The position numbers were made by a program, and so were the translations under genes. This document shows, one piece after another, positions 49,694 through 64,000 of a DNA stretch of 64,000 nt. The stretch spans positions 5,352,025 through 5,416,024 of the forward strand of contig NC_134681.1 in NCBI RefSeq assembly GCF_024713945.1, read 5' to 3'. Below the pieces are notes generated by a model. It made no database searches, was not told the origin of the DNA, and saw nothing but the letters and a program-made list of their open reading frames with translations. Each line of letters starts with the position of its first letter. Positions within the stretch are counted from its first letter, which is position 1. This DNA is from Dermatophagoides farinae (taxonomy: Eukaryota > Arthropoda > Arachnida > Sarcoptiformes > Pyroglyphidae).

Positions 49694-50555
49694 GTATGTC
49701 TAACTTTGTCTAACAATACGCAAAGATTTTTATCACAATTTTTTCCTACTTGTTTAAAGATGGCTAATCAAATATGATGATGATGATGATGTGCATACGC
49801 ACATTCAGTCTGAGAATGAAGAAAACATACGATTGACCAAGAATTTTTTTTTCTCTTGCTTTCTTTGATTCTATATTTGTTTGGTTTTTTTCTGCTGAAT
49901 CTGCCAAAATATTTACAAAGACACAATACACAAACACACACATACACATACACACAGAAAATCATACGTAACATTTCATGGTGAAGGAAAAGGAAAAAAA
50001 AACAAGACTAAATAATGTACAAGCTTATATCATGTATCATCATCATCATCATCATCATTTTTTGTCGGACCGATTATATAACCCAGCGACAATATCAATA
50101 ATGTTTTTTTTTTGGAATCTAGCAATCTAAAAAATGTGATAAACAACTCTGGTCACCAGTAAAAATGAACGAGAGAAACAGAGAGAGAGAGAGAGAGAAG
50201 AATATCGTTGAATGAGGAGAAAAAAAAATGATTCGGTTGCTATTTTTTTTATTTATTTATTTATTTAGTTCATTTCATAATAATCATCATAATACTAATA
50301 ATAATACAAAATAGGAAAAAAACCAAACCAAATAAACATTCATAATCATTAATTCGAATCAGTTTTACTTTGCAAAAGTTTTTCATATCCAGTTTTCTTC
50401 ATTCATTTCAATCATCAGTTAACAATGGTTTCAAAAAAAATTTTTTTTTTTATTCCTATTCTGTTATACCATACCATTGCCGATTATTATGAAATAAAAC
50501 ACTGGTAATAAAATAATCGGACAAAACAAGTTCAACAAAAAAAATCGGAAGATTA

Positions 50556-50738
50556 TTAGCTTAGGTATTGGTACATCATTTTTTTCTTTCTTTCTTTTTC
50601 TTCCTTTAATCGGTCTATTTCGTCAATAATATCCGAAATCAATTCGATAATAACAATAGTGAGGTCATCACTCTTTTTTCCTTTTAATTCTAAAAGTGAA
50701 TCATTCGACATTTGAGTTTCATTTTCTCTCTCTCTCAT
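50556..50738 (-). CDS. small hydrophilic ORF, 60 aa (weak)
   Basis: A minus-strand frame from the ATG at 50738. The N-terminus MRERENE comes from a CT repeat, but after Met10 the sequence is varied and helix-forming: SNDSLLELKGKKSDDLTIV, then ELISDIIDEIDRLKEEKE, ending MMYQYLS. The heptad-like spacing of Leu/Ile suggests a short coiled coil. No family recognised. It could be a small gene, a last exon or chance. Confidence 0.2.
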   Translation of the reverse strand: MRERENETQMSNDSLLELKGKKSDDLTIVIIELISDIIDEIDRLKEEKERKKKMMYQYLS

Positions 50739-50779
50739 TCCATAAGATTCTTATTCTTTTTCTCTGCCTTTCATCTCGT

Positions 50780-50819
<40 letters not shown>

Positions 50820-53144
50820 ATTTTATCAATGTGTTCTAATCTTATTAATAATAATTAGACTCATTATTATTATTATTGGCTTTTATCTTTTTGAAAAGTT
50901 TTCTTTATTGTTGTTATTTGAGTATGTTTCACCAATAATATACACACACGCACACATCAAAAACCTATGGAAATTAATAGAAAGAATGAGAGAGAGACAG
51001 ACAGACAGAAAGAAAGAAAGAAAGAACAATGAATTGATGTACGAAAACATTTGAAATCAATGATTATGATCAAAATGATGGAAAAAAAATCGTTCAAGTA
51101 AATACGACCATCACATGGATCATTCATTTTGGATTCTCTGACTCCATATCTCTCTCTCTCTCTCTCTCTCTATATCACTTTTTCTCTTTAACATCTAGCT
51201 TCGTTACATCTATAACACGATGATGATGATGATGATGAGGATATCATTCAGGTCAACGAGTAAAATGGGCTCAAGTTTTTTTTTGTCACTCCCATTTTCA
51301 TTCTTTCTTTTTGCATTACTTATTATTGTTATGAGAAACTGTAGATTGCAAACGATTTTTCACTACTTTTTCTTTCCTGGTTACTTACTGGGTTTTTTTT
51401 TATAAATCATTAGGGTTTAATATGCTAGTTTTATAAAATAAAAAGAAGATGAAAACACACACACACACACACTCGAAACATTTTCGGAAATGAGCCCAGA
51501 CGAAAGAAAAAAAAACTCCACTTGAACGGGAAATTACTTGGAAAAAATAGGTTTTTTTTTATTTCTTTTTTTTTCAATAAAATGTGAAATCGATGATTTT
51601 ATACAACATAAGTATACATTTTTTTGGACATTTTTTTTCACTGAAAAAAAGGACTTTTAACTTTTTTTTTCCTGAAAATGATGATTTGAATTTCTGTGAT
51701 GAACTAGTATATGATTTTTTTTTATACCAGATTGATGATGATCATGATTTTTTTTTTTTGTATGTCGAACACTATATCTCACTAAATTAATGGAATAGTG
51801 AGATTTATTTATTTTTCAATCATTTCAAATGTAGATAGAATAAATATATAGGTTTTATAGTAGTCAATCATAGTGATGATAAAAACCCAATGATATAATG
51901 ATGATAATGGTGATAACGATTGGTCGGTCCCCAAAGAACACAAGACATTTTCATTACGTTTTTATCATTTTTTTAAAATTTAGATGGAAAAATGAACAAA
52001 ACGAAATAAATGTCAATAATGATAACAAATATGAAAAATAAAAATTATATATTCGAATTTAATCCCTTTCCTCCCCATTATTATCATTACTACTACTATT
52101 ACCACTGCCCATTAAACAAGAATTTAAAACTTTTCACATATAGAATACACACAAGATGATGATAATGGTGAATCATTATCATCGTAATCTTTTTTTATTA
52201 TATTTATATATCGATATCGATATATAATAATCATCATAAAAATAAAATGAAAAAAACAAAAATATCTTCAATCGATTGAAATGGCAAATAAGACTAAAAA
52301 TTTAAAAAAAAAAAAAAAAAAAAATACCAAACAGAATCCAATACACCTTAATGGTTTTGTATTTGAAAATAACAGCAGCAAAAAAAAAAATGGATTTCAT
52401 CGAAATGCAAATATATAATGTTCATGTTCCATCCATGATCATTATGTATGTTATGAATAAATTTTTTTTCCCAGAAAACACTCACACAACAAAACCAAAA
52501 AAGATTTTCAACCATTTTTATCGTTCATTAGATCATTTTTTTTGTGTTTTTTGGAATCCTCAAACAATCATTCATTGAAAATTCAACGTTGAAATTGGAT
52601 CCAAAATGAAAAAAAAAATAGAATTTCAATATTTTAAAACTTTTTTTTTACATTCTGTTTGTCATTCTGTGTAATTAATAATAGGAAGCTAATGATAATA
52701 ATAAACTAATGACCACCACATCAGAATTAGAAAAATCATTTCAAATATTCTATCATCATTGTTATTGTCATCTTCATCATCATCATCATCATTTGGTGAC
52801 ATTTAAATTATTTTTCCATTCCCTTTTTTTTGTTCTCCATTTTTTTTTGCCATTTTCTATCCAATATTCAATGCTGTGATTGTTGCCATTGTTGGTGATG
52901 ATGATGATGATGATGATGATGAATTTAGTTAAAAAGATACAGGAATCTCTTCATCATTTTGAATGTTTTTCATTTTTTTTCATTTTTTTTTTCATTATTT
53001 TTTTTGATGAAAAAAAACGAAACACCCTCCACTTTATTGTTCAGTATCAATTCATGTGTATTATGTGTATTTTTTTTCACTATTAATAAAAATTTTCCGT
53101 TTGACAGTCTATTTTTTTCGCTTAAATTTTTTTTTTTTTTTTAG

Positions 53145-53205
53145 TGTGACATTATAATTCATCGACATACAACATCATCAACAACAACGGGACAAAAGTG
53201 CAACC
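53145..53205 (+). CDS. candidate 61-nt exon (weak)
   Basis: Bounded by a 16-T tract plus AG and by a GTAAAT donor. Only one of three frames is open across it, reading CDIIIHRHTTSSTTTGQKCN. It would need a phase-0 upstream exon and leaves one base; the candidate at 49643 is phase-compatible, but the two are not shown to be joined. Confidence 0.15.
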
Positions 53206-55581
53206 GTAAATGATATATATCTATATATTATGAACCTATGATGATGATGATGGCAATAATTTTTGTTATTTCATTCAAAATTCAATGAAAAAAAAGAGAA
53301 AAATAAAAAAAAACAAAATGCACGAATTGACAAACGCTTAGTCCATAATAATAATATTCACGATTCCCAAAGTGATGGGCCTAATAGGAAATAAAACAGT
53401 GGGAAAAAAAATTCCAGTGGTTGAAACCTTTCGCATACACATCATCATCAGCATCATTATCATCGTTGTCAATGTTAGGAATTTTTTTTTCTCGTTTACA
53501 CAAAATAGAAAGAATGATAATTCCATGACTTAAATGACAAACATTCATATTCATTTTTTTTCATATCTATTACTACTTTTTTTCACATTTTCATTTTTGT
53601 TGTTGTTGTTGTTGTTGCGGCAAACAAATTTCTAACCTATTTTTGAATTGATATAACCGGTAGCTTGATGATTTTTTTCTCTACTTTTTTTCTGGTTATG
53701 AAAAAATGATGATGATGATGATGATGACATTTATCATTTAGTTTGGTTTTATGTTTCGGCCTAAATTTTTTTTCTTATTCCGTTTAGTAGTAGTAGTGGT
53801 GGTGGTTTTCTATATCATTCACAATTAATGTTTAAAATTGAATTTTATATGCATATTATTCAATGGACATTATATGATATATAATATAATAAGATATCCA
53901 AATAGATATATGGATAATAAGGTGGAACAAAAAAAAAATAATGCAAAGTTTTACCACTTTATTCTTTGAATTCTGTTCATATTTCCTGTATTTTATTCCT
54001 GTCATTTCACTATTTATATATTGATTATAATTTATGAAGTGTAAGTGTGTGTGTGTGTGTGTGTATTAAAAACATAAAAGTTTTATATTCACACTGACAT
54101 TTGACATCATCATTTTTATATCATTCGCTTCAAAACATTACGATAACAGTGATATATTTGGAAAAATTCTAAAGAAAAAAAAACCGTAGAGAATTGTCAC
54201 AAAATATGTCACCCACACACACACACACACACACACACGAAAAACACAGATGTCAAGTGAAATTTTTTTCTTTTCGTTTTCACTTTATTTTCACTATACA
54301 ACCAAATATGATAACAGTGATTTCGATGAAAATCAATCAAACTAGTAAACTCTTTCTCTCTTTTTCTTTTTTTTTCACCATGAAATTTTTTTTTAACAGA
54401 ATTTTCAAAGTTCTTTCACGTTTTTTAACCTTAAATTTCTGCATATTCTTACCTATTTTATTATTGCTATTCTGATGGGATAGAATCAACAAAAACATCA
54501 ACCAGAAGTGTTGAAAAAACGATGGTTTTTGTGGGAAAAAAGTGTTAAAGTTTTTTTTTTGTTATTATTTTGAATTCAACCATCTACCAAAGTTTCACTT
54601 TTCTCTACACATATATAGATTGATTAAATATCATATATATATATACAACAACAAACATTCGTCAGGAAAAAAAATTTTTTTCATCAAATAAAAAGCAAAA
54701 ATACAAAAAAAAAACTTTGATGTTTGAGACCGAATGAACTAAAGAATGGTAAAAAAAAAACTTTCACCAACAGCATACACACACACACACACAAATACAC
54801 ACCACACAACCCTAGTTGATGTATCGATTTTTTTCTTTGGCTTTTTCATTATTTACTTTCTGTATACATTCACAATCATTCAATATATTTTACTATAGTT
54901 TTTAAGAGTTGTTGATGTTTTACTTTTGTTATTCTTTTGATGTTGATGATGTTATTTTTTTTTCTTTTGGTCCCATTTTTTTCAATATTTAAACTATGTG
55001 TTTAGCTGGTGAAGAAAAAAAAATGAAAAATTTCAATAGAGCATTATCAATTTTTACGATAAAATCTTATTGTGTCACGCACACACACTTACACACACAC
55101 GAAAATGGAATATGAAGCAAAAGCAAAAAAATTGAAAAAATCATGTGACAGTGACTGAAAATCATACAAATCACATAAGCAGTGGAAAGATCCAAAAAAC
55201 AAAACAAATTCAAGATGTCTCCAACAACAACAACAACATTGATGATTGAAATTTTTGAATTTAAAAATCCGGATATAAAGTTATCGGATCCCATATATGA
55301 TCAAAGTTATGGAAATATCTTGAATTGAATAAAATAATTTCCGTTCACGTCACAACAATAGTTGTAGTATTATAGCAATTAATATTCAAAAACAATGAAC
55401 AAAAAAAAATACTAGTCAACTCCATAAAAGTGATGTTTATCTGATGACAAAATTTTGTTTTTTTTTTTTTTTTTTGATTGCCAACCATATAATATAATCA
55501 CTGTTACAATTTTACATCAAAAAAAAAAGTTTTTTTTCTCATTGTTTTTCTTTCAAATTCATCACTTCCTCTTGTCATCAG

Positions 55582-55663
55582 ATTCCGACGTGCAAGCGGA
55601 CAAAGTCAAAAATTGAAACGAAGACTTTATCATCATCGTCGTCGTCGTCGTTATGTGTGGTGA
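55582..55663 (+). CDS. candidate terminal exon, basic C-terminus (weak)
   Basis: A strong pyrimidine-rich acceptor (TTCATCACTTCCTCTTGTCATCAG) precedes a frame that reads FRRASGQSQKLKRRLYHHRR and ends after an Arg run at TGA, whose last base begins AATAAA. A basic tail like this fits the cytoplasmic end of a membrane protein, but there is no family match, and the other two frames are also open for some length. The (CGT)n run at its end is partly repeat-derived. Confidence 0.2.
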
Positions 55664-56547
55664 ATAAATTTGTGAATAACCAGTTGAAAAAAAAAGTTTT
55701 CAAACAAACAAACTAAACTAAACCAACAGAACAATATATATATATAGACATTAACAAACGGACAGAAAAAAAACAGATAGAAAGCAGATAGTTTAAGGCA
55801 TTTTTGTTTTTCGTTTATTTTTTTTTCTTTGCTCACTGTGTTACTATTGATCCAAAATATCTTGATATGATCCGAAGAAATGAGTTTGTTATGAAAAAAA
55901 ATCGAACGAACGAACGAAAGAAAACAAATGGTTCCCAAATGTATAATTTTTGTCTATTTTGTTCTGCTAATTTTTAATTCATTTTTTTTCAGTTTGTTTG
56001 TTTGCTCCAATATCATCATTGTCACATTATTATCATGGATCATGGAACAGTGGAAGATTAAAAAAAAAAGAAGTCAATTGTGAAACTGGTATTGGTGGTA
56101 GTTTATAAACTCATCATTGAATTTTTGATGAATTATCATTATATTATATATATTGTTATAACGTTTCCAAAGCAGCAGTCTAATTAACCATGATAAAATA
56201 ATAATTATTATTATTATTCGATACACAGAATACACAATTTACCATTAAATTCATATATAAATATAAATATTTAGTACTGGTCAGGGATTGGTTTTCGTTA
56301 CGATTTTTTTTTTCGTCCCCACAGAAACAAATAATAAAATCTTTTAGAAATTTTTTCTTTTACCAATCTGAATCGATGCTTTTATTATGGAAATTTTCAT
56401 TTTTATTCACTTGCAAAAAACTATTGTGTGTGTGTGTGTGTGCGTGTGTTTGCGTGTTTTTGTTGAGGAATGATGATGATGATGATAATAGTGAAATATT
56501 CATTCATGAAACGGGAATTTCGTTAAACTTTTTTTTCATTTGAATTT

Positions 56548-56583
<36 letters not shown>

Positions 56584-59500
56584 GAATTCATTCACGCGTG
56601 TTCGACCCAGATGAGAAAATCGGAAAAAAAGAGTGAAAATTGAAACCATTTTCATTTGTTTGAATATCATGATCGTAGTAGCTATGGAAAAAAAATCGTT
56701 AAACATAACAAAATTGAAAGGATTGTGAATGGAATAAAAGAGTCATACAGAATAGATGGAAATTGTGGATGATTATTTGTGAATTGTGAAATCCGATGAT
56801 GTCGATGTGAATTTTATCGTTCATTTTACATGAATACAGAATAAAAATATAGAGAGAATTGGCAAACATAGTGGAAAAAAATTCCACAAATCAATTAGGC
56901 AATTTTTTTTTTTTTTTTTGATTGCTACAGCTATATTCTCCGGGAAATTCTTTTTATTTTATTGTTTTTTAGAAATCAATCGTGAATGGAAACAAAACAA
57001 AACAAAATAAAAAAAAACTAAAAATTCAATTCAATTTAAACCATATGATGATGATGAGTAGAAAAAACTATTTCAACTTATTGTGGTCCGTGTTTGGTTT
57101 TTGAAAACAAAAAGTAAACAAATTTTATGCAAAAAAAAAGAGAATAGTTTTACATCCAAGAAAAAAAAATTCGAACAGATTTTTTTCGAACAGAACACAA
57201 ACAACGAAAAAAAAACCGATTGTGAACAAAAAAAAAATGTTAGAGAAAAAAAAGTAATTTGATAGTTGATCCAAAAAATTGTGAAAACAACAGAATAACA
57301 CACACACACACACACACAAAAACGACGCAAAGACATCGACAACATTTAAGCCATTATCATCACTTCAATATATATATGGTGAATATAATCGATTTTCTTG
57401 TTTTTATGCTTTTTCGTGATTGAAACCATAGTAAAATTGGATGAAAAAAAAATTTACGCTAATTGATGATCGACATTGTTCTGTGTGTGTGTGTGTGTGT
57501 GTGTGTTTGCATGCGGATTTGTGGAACGTCATTCAATAATACCAATTTTGTTTTTTTTTTTTTTTTTTGATGGCTCAATAGCTACTCGATAAACAGAAAA
57601 CGAATACGGTATTCCCTATTGGAAAATTTTTCTTTCAAAAAAAAAATTCAATCAATAAATGTGTTGTGGGTGTGTGTGTTTTTGTTTTCTTTTAATCAAT
57701 TAGTAAATTTTTTTTTGTTCTCTAATTTGACTTTACTAGATGACATTATTATTATTATTATTATGAGCAATTTGATGAAAAAAAATACAACAAAACAATT
57801 TAGTTTTGAATTTTTTTTTTTAACAAAAAAAGAAAATTTCATGTGTTGAATTTATATATTCCTATCAATCATCAAAGATTCTAATAGAAGAAAAGAAAAA
57901 GAATCTTCTGGCCATAAATAGATAGATGGATAGACATCAAATGAACCGTAACAAACAATGAAAAAAAACGGAAACTAAACTAATCGGGCTTCAACAACAA
58001 CAACAACAACAACGATGATGATGATGATGATAAAACGTAGAAAAACAAAATCAACCTAACCAGGCTAAATGTATGTCAATATTTGTTTTCACATATATCT
58101 GTGTGTATTTAGTAGTCTTATAAAAAGCAAGTTTTTTCGTTTTTGTCACGCTTATAATGATGATAATAAGAAAGAGAAAAAAAAATTCCATGTTCCAAAA
58201 AAAAAAAAACAGAATCCAAACCATCGTTATCATCATTATATATATATATATGGCTATTTGAAATAAGAAATCTTTGTTGAGTTGTTGATTCATTTGATTC
58301 ACAGTTTTTTGTTGTCGTATATATATATTCTCTATATCTTTCTTTGATGCGAAAAATTTTTTTTCTTTTTTTTTGCATCCAAACAGAACAAAAATAAGTT
58401 TACAATAATAACAACAGCATATTATTACTAGAATTAGGAAAGAATTTCGATATTGAACATTTTGTCATTGGCTTGGTCGTTGTCGTCGTCGTCGTTGTTG
58501 TCGACACCAATTATTAATGTTATATTCTTATACTGAATATTGATTTCTTTTTTCGTTCAATAAGATGATGAGATATTGAAATGAAAAAAAAATCGGAAAA
58601 AAATGCAGAAAAATTACAAAATTTTTTTTTCATGTTAAATGATAAATAAATAATCAAAAAAAAAAAAAAAAAAAGATGAAAACAAATCTAATAGGATTGT
58701 ATATATATACAGAATGAAATTTATTGACTAAAACTAATAATTCCTACCGCCGCCATCTTACTAATAATAATCAGAATAATAAAAACAAAAATTCAATAGA
58801 ATTATTCAATAATAAAGTTTCAGTATGGTAACAGAAAAAAAAATTTGAACAGATTGTGATCGAATCAATGTAAATGATTGCATCCTATTTATCGTTCAAT
58901 TGGATTTGACAAAGACTGGAATAAAAAAAAATCAATACGAGTTATATAACGGGTACTGTTATATTTTTTTCCCAACAAATTACATTTTCCGATTGGACAT
59001 AATAACAAAAAAAAATAGGTTGAAAAAAAATCCAGATTTGATCTATCAATGGACAAATAACCAATTTTGTCATATATAAACAAACAAACAAACAAACAAC
59101 TGAACAAAATGGTCAAGTTTTAGGCAAAATTTGACAGAATTTGTCGTCTGCAAAAAATTTTTCCTATCAACATGAAATCAATAGACCAACTCTTTAGCCA
59201 CTGAATATGTGATTTACACTACGAAACTCATAATACATCATAATGGTAATGTATTGACGAATAAATTTGAAGCACTAAAATCAATATTGACGAATATAGC
59301 AATCGAAATGGAACATTTCAATCGAATTAACACTCGAATTTTTTTTTAATATTTATTCCATTCCACTTCATTTCAGCATAATTTATTTTTTCTCTCTTTT
59401 TTTCTGATTGACAGTTTGTTCAACGGCAACAATATTGTGTTTTGTTTTTTTTCTAGATAGAATCTTGTTCTCTTTTTTTTCTATTCCTAATGGAAAAAAA

Positions 59501-61607
59501 TGGTAATTGATTCAATCTAATGGATTTTTTTTCTGTAAGGTAATTCGTGGCCATGTGTTTGTGTTTTGATTGATTGACCAATGATCATAGAAAACTATAT
59601 AAATTAATTCCTCATGTAAAATAATATGAATCAATCAGAAATAATTGATTTATCAGTTTATTTTTATCGGTGTAATTGTAACAAACATATATTGTATGAT
59701 TGAATTGATCTAATAATCGATTGGATCGAAAGAAAAATTATGAAAAAAAAAGAATCGGCAAAAATATGCATACAGAAAAGAAAAGAATTCTTTAAATTTT
59801 GAGATTAAAGAAGAAATCAAAATAAATCACTATATAATCAATTATCAACATTGAATGAATCGAATGACCACTGGTCAAAATTATGATGATGATGATGATG
59901 GCTAATAAAACAATTTTTGAATTGCAAAGATTCAATAAGACATTTTTTTTGACAAAACAAGTAGTCTATGGTTTATTATTGTTATTCTTCCGTCTATTCC
60001 GTTAGTCCACATCAAATTGTCAATAATAATAATAAAAAAAAACTAATAACTCATAATCATTGCCTGTGTATGCTGTTGTTGTTGTTGTGGAATGCAAGAA
60101 ATACGATATAAAACAGAAACAGAAATAAAAGAATATAAAAAAAGGACTGACTGAATTTTCCAAACAAATCCAGATATGAATAGAATTGAACTATCCATAT
60201 TCCAATAAAAGAATGATACAATAAAAAAAACGATATTTTAATTGCAGAAAAATGAAATAGTAGAAAAACAGAGAAAGAGAGAGAGAGAGAAATAGTCTCA
60301 ATGGATCGTTGAAGACAGAATGAATGAACGAATCAAATTTATGTCACGATAATCTGTCCTGGCAATGTTGTTGTTGTTGTTATTGTTGGTTCTATTGGCC
60401 AAATCATTCCATTTTTTTTTTGTTTAGTCTGTTATTATTGTTTGGTCGGTCAGATGACAAATGAGATGATTTTTGCCGAAATAGAAATGATTGAGAATTT
60501 GATTCTTTTTTTTCCAAATATTATTTTAGATGACCATTGTACAATTACAATATATATAATAAATGAATGAAGCAGAAAAAAAAACAATAATATTTATTGA
60601 ATTATTTTCAATCATTCTATTGATTTTAAATTAATAAATAAACAATTCGATAAAAAAAATAAGATGGTGATGAGTGAACGATAAAAAAAACTGAATAAAA
60701 TGATGTGAACATTGTTGAAAGAATGAGAATATTTATTAATATATTAATCAAACGAGGAAAAAAAATGATGATAAATATTAATTACAGATATACAATGATT
60801 GACACTCAAACACCCCAAAAAAGGTGATATCAGTGAAATGAGATATTAGTTTCACTTTCACTTTCTTTCTCTCTCGTTGAATATTGATTTTATTTATCAC
60901 ACTTCAACATTGAATCAATCTTTTTTTTTTGTTCTCTGATATCTGGTTATTTTACAACATTGGCATTGGTCTATTTTGTTTTTCATACTTTTCCATAATA
61001 ATAATGATGATGATGATGATGATGATAAAGAGAAAAAAATGGAATTTATCATTTAAAACAAAAACAAAAAAAAAAATGCTAACAAACCAATAGGAACGGA
61101 TGGTTGAAACCAGAATCCAGTGCCAAAAAAAGCCTTTTATTTCCATTTTGTTTTTTTTTGTTTGTTTGTTTGCTTGTTTTTAGATCTGGAAAAAATAACC
61201 AAGTGAAAAAGTAAAATGTTTTTTTTTCATCTTGTTTCTGGAACTTTTCACTCTCACTATACATTTTGAGACCATTCCTGTTTGTGTTGTGTTGTGTTGT
61301 CCTCGTCGTCTTTGTCGTCGTTGTTGTTGTTGTTGTTGTTGTTTTTGTTTCAAGCTAATGTTTTTAATACACATTTTCCAAGAGGTTTCAACGAGAAAGA
61401 AAAAAAAATTATGATTTTTCTTTCGCTATTTCGTTTCGACTCATATACTTTTTATTTTCACTTTTTTTCCATACTAGGTAGAATGGAGAATGATGATAAT
61501 GATAATGCTGATGATGATGTTGATGTTGATGTTGAAGCTACAGTTATGGAACAGAATTTTTTACCGTAAAAAAAAGAAGAAAGATACCAGAAACAAATGA
61601 ATTTTGT

Positions 61608-61745
<138 letters not shown>

Positions 61746-62548
61746 AAAGTGAGAGAGAAAGTCTGTAAAATGATTTATTTTTACCAAAGTCTAAATTGCC
61801 ACAGACACCGTTGAAAAAAAAAGAATATTAGAACATTGAAAACAAGCAAACACACACACACACACATACCAATAGAATGAGAATGAATAAAAACAAAACA
61901 GTGAAGAAATGAGATATATTCTGTAGTACAAGAAGCTTGAACAACAACAACGACAAATAACTAAGCATTATGTAGACTCGTAAACGAGAGAGAAAAAAAA
62001 ACGTAAAAACACTTTGCTGTCGAACAAGATTTGGCGACCTAAATGAAAAAAAAACGACAACTAATACTATCAGACACACACACACACACACACACACAAT
62101 GGATGATAATGATGACTACGTTTTTTTTTGTGTGATAGTAAGGGGAGGGGAAAAGCAGAGACACTATATCTGTAGAAATATGTGAATGTTCCAGGTTTTT
62201 TATTTTCATACTCACAATTATCCAATTTTTTGTTTTGTCTTGGTTCATTCATTCGGTTTTGGAATTCCATTTTTTTTTTGAATGAATGAATGAATGAAAA
62301 CGAAATAATGAATTTGAAAATGAAACCAACAAAAAAAAAACTTGTAAAGCCGAAAAATTTTTTGTTTCATAATTCTTAACGAAAAAAAGTGGATCATTTA
62401 AAAAAACAAATTTGAATTTGAATTCTTAAGAATGAGCAAATAAAAATTATTTCTTATACAAATCAATAATCATGCTGAATTTCATTGCGATTATCGTGAA
62501 ACAGAAAACATTAGACAAACATTTTTGTTTCATTTAGTTGTGTACATG

Positions 62549-62789
<241 letters not shown>

Positions 62790-63133
62790 CTTGCTCATAT
62801 TTGATTCCCCAAAGAATAATGTCATTTTTGGATGTTATAGAATTTCTTTTAGTCACTCTCTCATTATCTGTCTTTAAAAGAGATACGCTTTGTTTCTATT
62901 TTTTTTGTTTGCATGTCATGTAATTTAACTTACATAATACGAGAAAAAATATCTGAACAATAATAATAGTACACACACACACACACTTACATTGACAATG
63001 AGATGAAACAAACAACTAAACGAAAATTCCATTCTTTTATCGTGTGTGTGTGTTACACAAACATACATATGGATATATCTAAGGATAATAATCAGACAAA
63101 ATAAAAAAAACAACAATGTTTGGAACAAATTAA

Positions 63134-63167
<34 letters not shown>

Positions 63168-64000
63168 GCCAATATTATATTTGTCTGGTGTCATAATTCC
63201 AATTATAATTCGTATTTGTATTTCGCTTTTTTTCCCTATTTTTGTTTGGTTGTTTGTCGTTTTTCAAACAATGTTCATTGCTTTCTTAAAAACAAAAGAA
63301 AGAAAAAACAAATCTAGAATAACAATAATAATAATCATGATCCATATGATTCTATAGAATCGAATATTATTCTGGAAAAAAAGAATATTAGGATCTGCTA
63401 CATAATAATCCACTATTCTGGATATAGAAATGAGAAAAAAAACCAAAAATTCTTCAAAAAAAAAACAAACTAGAAATAAGGGAAAATTAGATTTCATGTT
63501 TGTTGCCAATCGAGAAAAACACCCACAAACTAGAAACAACAAAACAACCAAACATAAGTAAGAGAATGTAAAGAGCAAAAAGAATTACCGAATTTTTTTT
63601 CCATTTGTAACAAATCAAATACTGTTGTTGATGTTTTACAAGTACACGAAAAAAAATTTGAATATGAATCCATATGATTTGTGGCGGATCAAATCATTTT
63701 TTTTCCTTTTTTCGTTGTTGTTGTCGTTGCTGATCCGCTTGATTCTTTATTTATTAATATTTTACTATGTTTTTTTTTTTGCTGTTTTTTATTCTGTGGA
63801 TTTCTGCAATATCTTTTTTTGGATGTAACACACACACACGACAACAACAAATGATCAATGATGTGTGTGTGGGCTATTTTGCTGTTTTTTTCGTTTTCGT
63901 TTTTTTTTTTTTTGATGACAGTTTGTTTTCTCTCTTCCTTATCATTTTCTGGAAGTTTTTTTTTTTGCTCTGTATCCTTTAAGTTGATCGGAAAATCTTT

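Overview
The window looks like nuclear DNA of a small-genome arthropod, most likely an acariform (astigmatid, dust-mite-like) mite. This is an inference from three things: very AT-rich sequence packed with simple repeats; compact genes with GT-AG introns of about 65-150 bp; and gene content (animal cathepsin B, a muscarinic receptor, an ERG28 homologue, a copia-type LTR retrotransposon with insect-copia-like priming). There is no bacterial operon structure, CRISPR array, rRNA or convincing tRNA.

Layout. 1-12.7 kb is gene-poor and full of microsatellites, with at most a weak candidate exon at 9.3 kb. At 12.84-13.73 kb (minus) four exons reconstruct a complete ERG28-type sterol-complex scaffold protein. 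At 15.6-16.2 kb (minus) lies the last exon of a muscarinic acetylcholine receptor; its other exons were not found. At 21.0-25.1 kb (minus) sits a complete 4.1 kb Ty1/copia element with 190-bp LTRs identical by eye, a 5-bp target duplication and one uninterrupted 1237-aa Gag-Pol frame. 25-37 kb is gene-poor and carries three very long pure (GA)n tracts, a 29-bp palindrome and a hAT-like fold-back. A 149-bp GC-rich hAT-type MITE lies at 37.2 kb.

The core of the window is 38.1-44.0 kb (plus): three tandem cathepsin B genes of 345, 339 and 350 aa. All have a signal peptide and one short phase-0 intron at the same codon. All three keep the catalytic Gln, Cys, His and Asn, and all three have lost the S2-pocket glutamate (human Glu245). 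The third has also lost the whole His-His occluding-loop signature and its partner Asp22. The array therefore looks like a tandem family diverging in specificity, probably for secreted digestive or lysosomal proteolysis. An 80-nt tract around the active-site His/Asn in copies 1 and 2 differs at one base, suggesting gene conversion.

44-64 kb (plus and minus) is mostly simple sequence. A few coding-like islands with good splice sites may belong to one or more long-intron genes, but they are not proven. They include a TM6-TM7-like terminal exon at 44.6 kb and short exons at 49.6, 53.1 and 55.6 kb.
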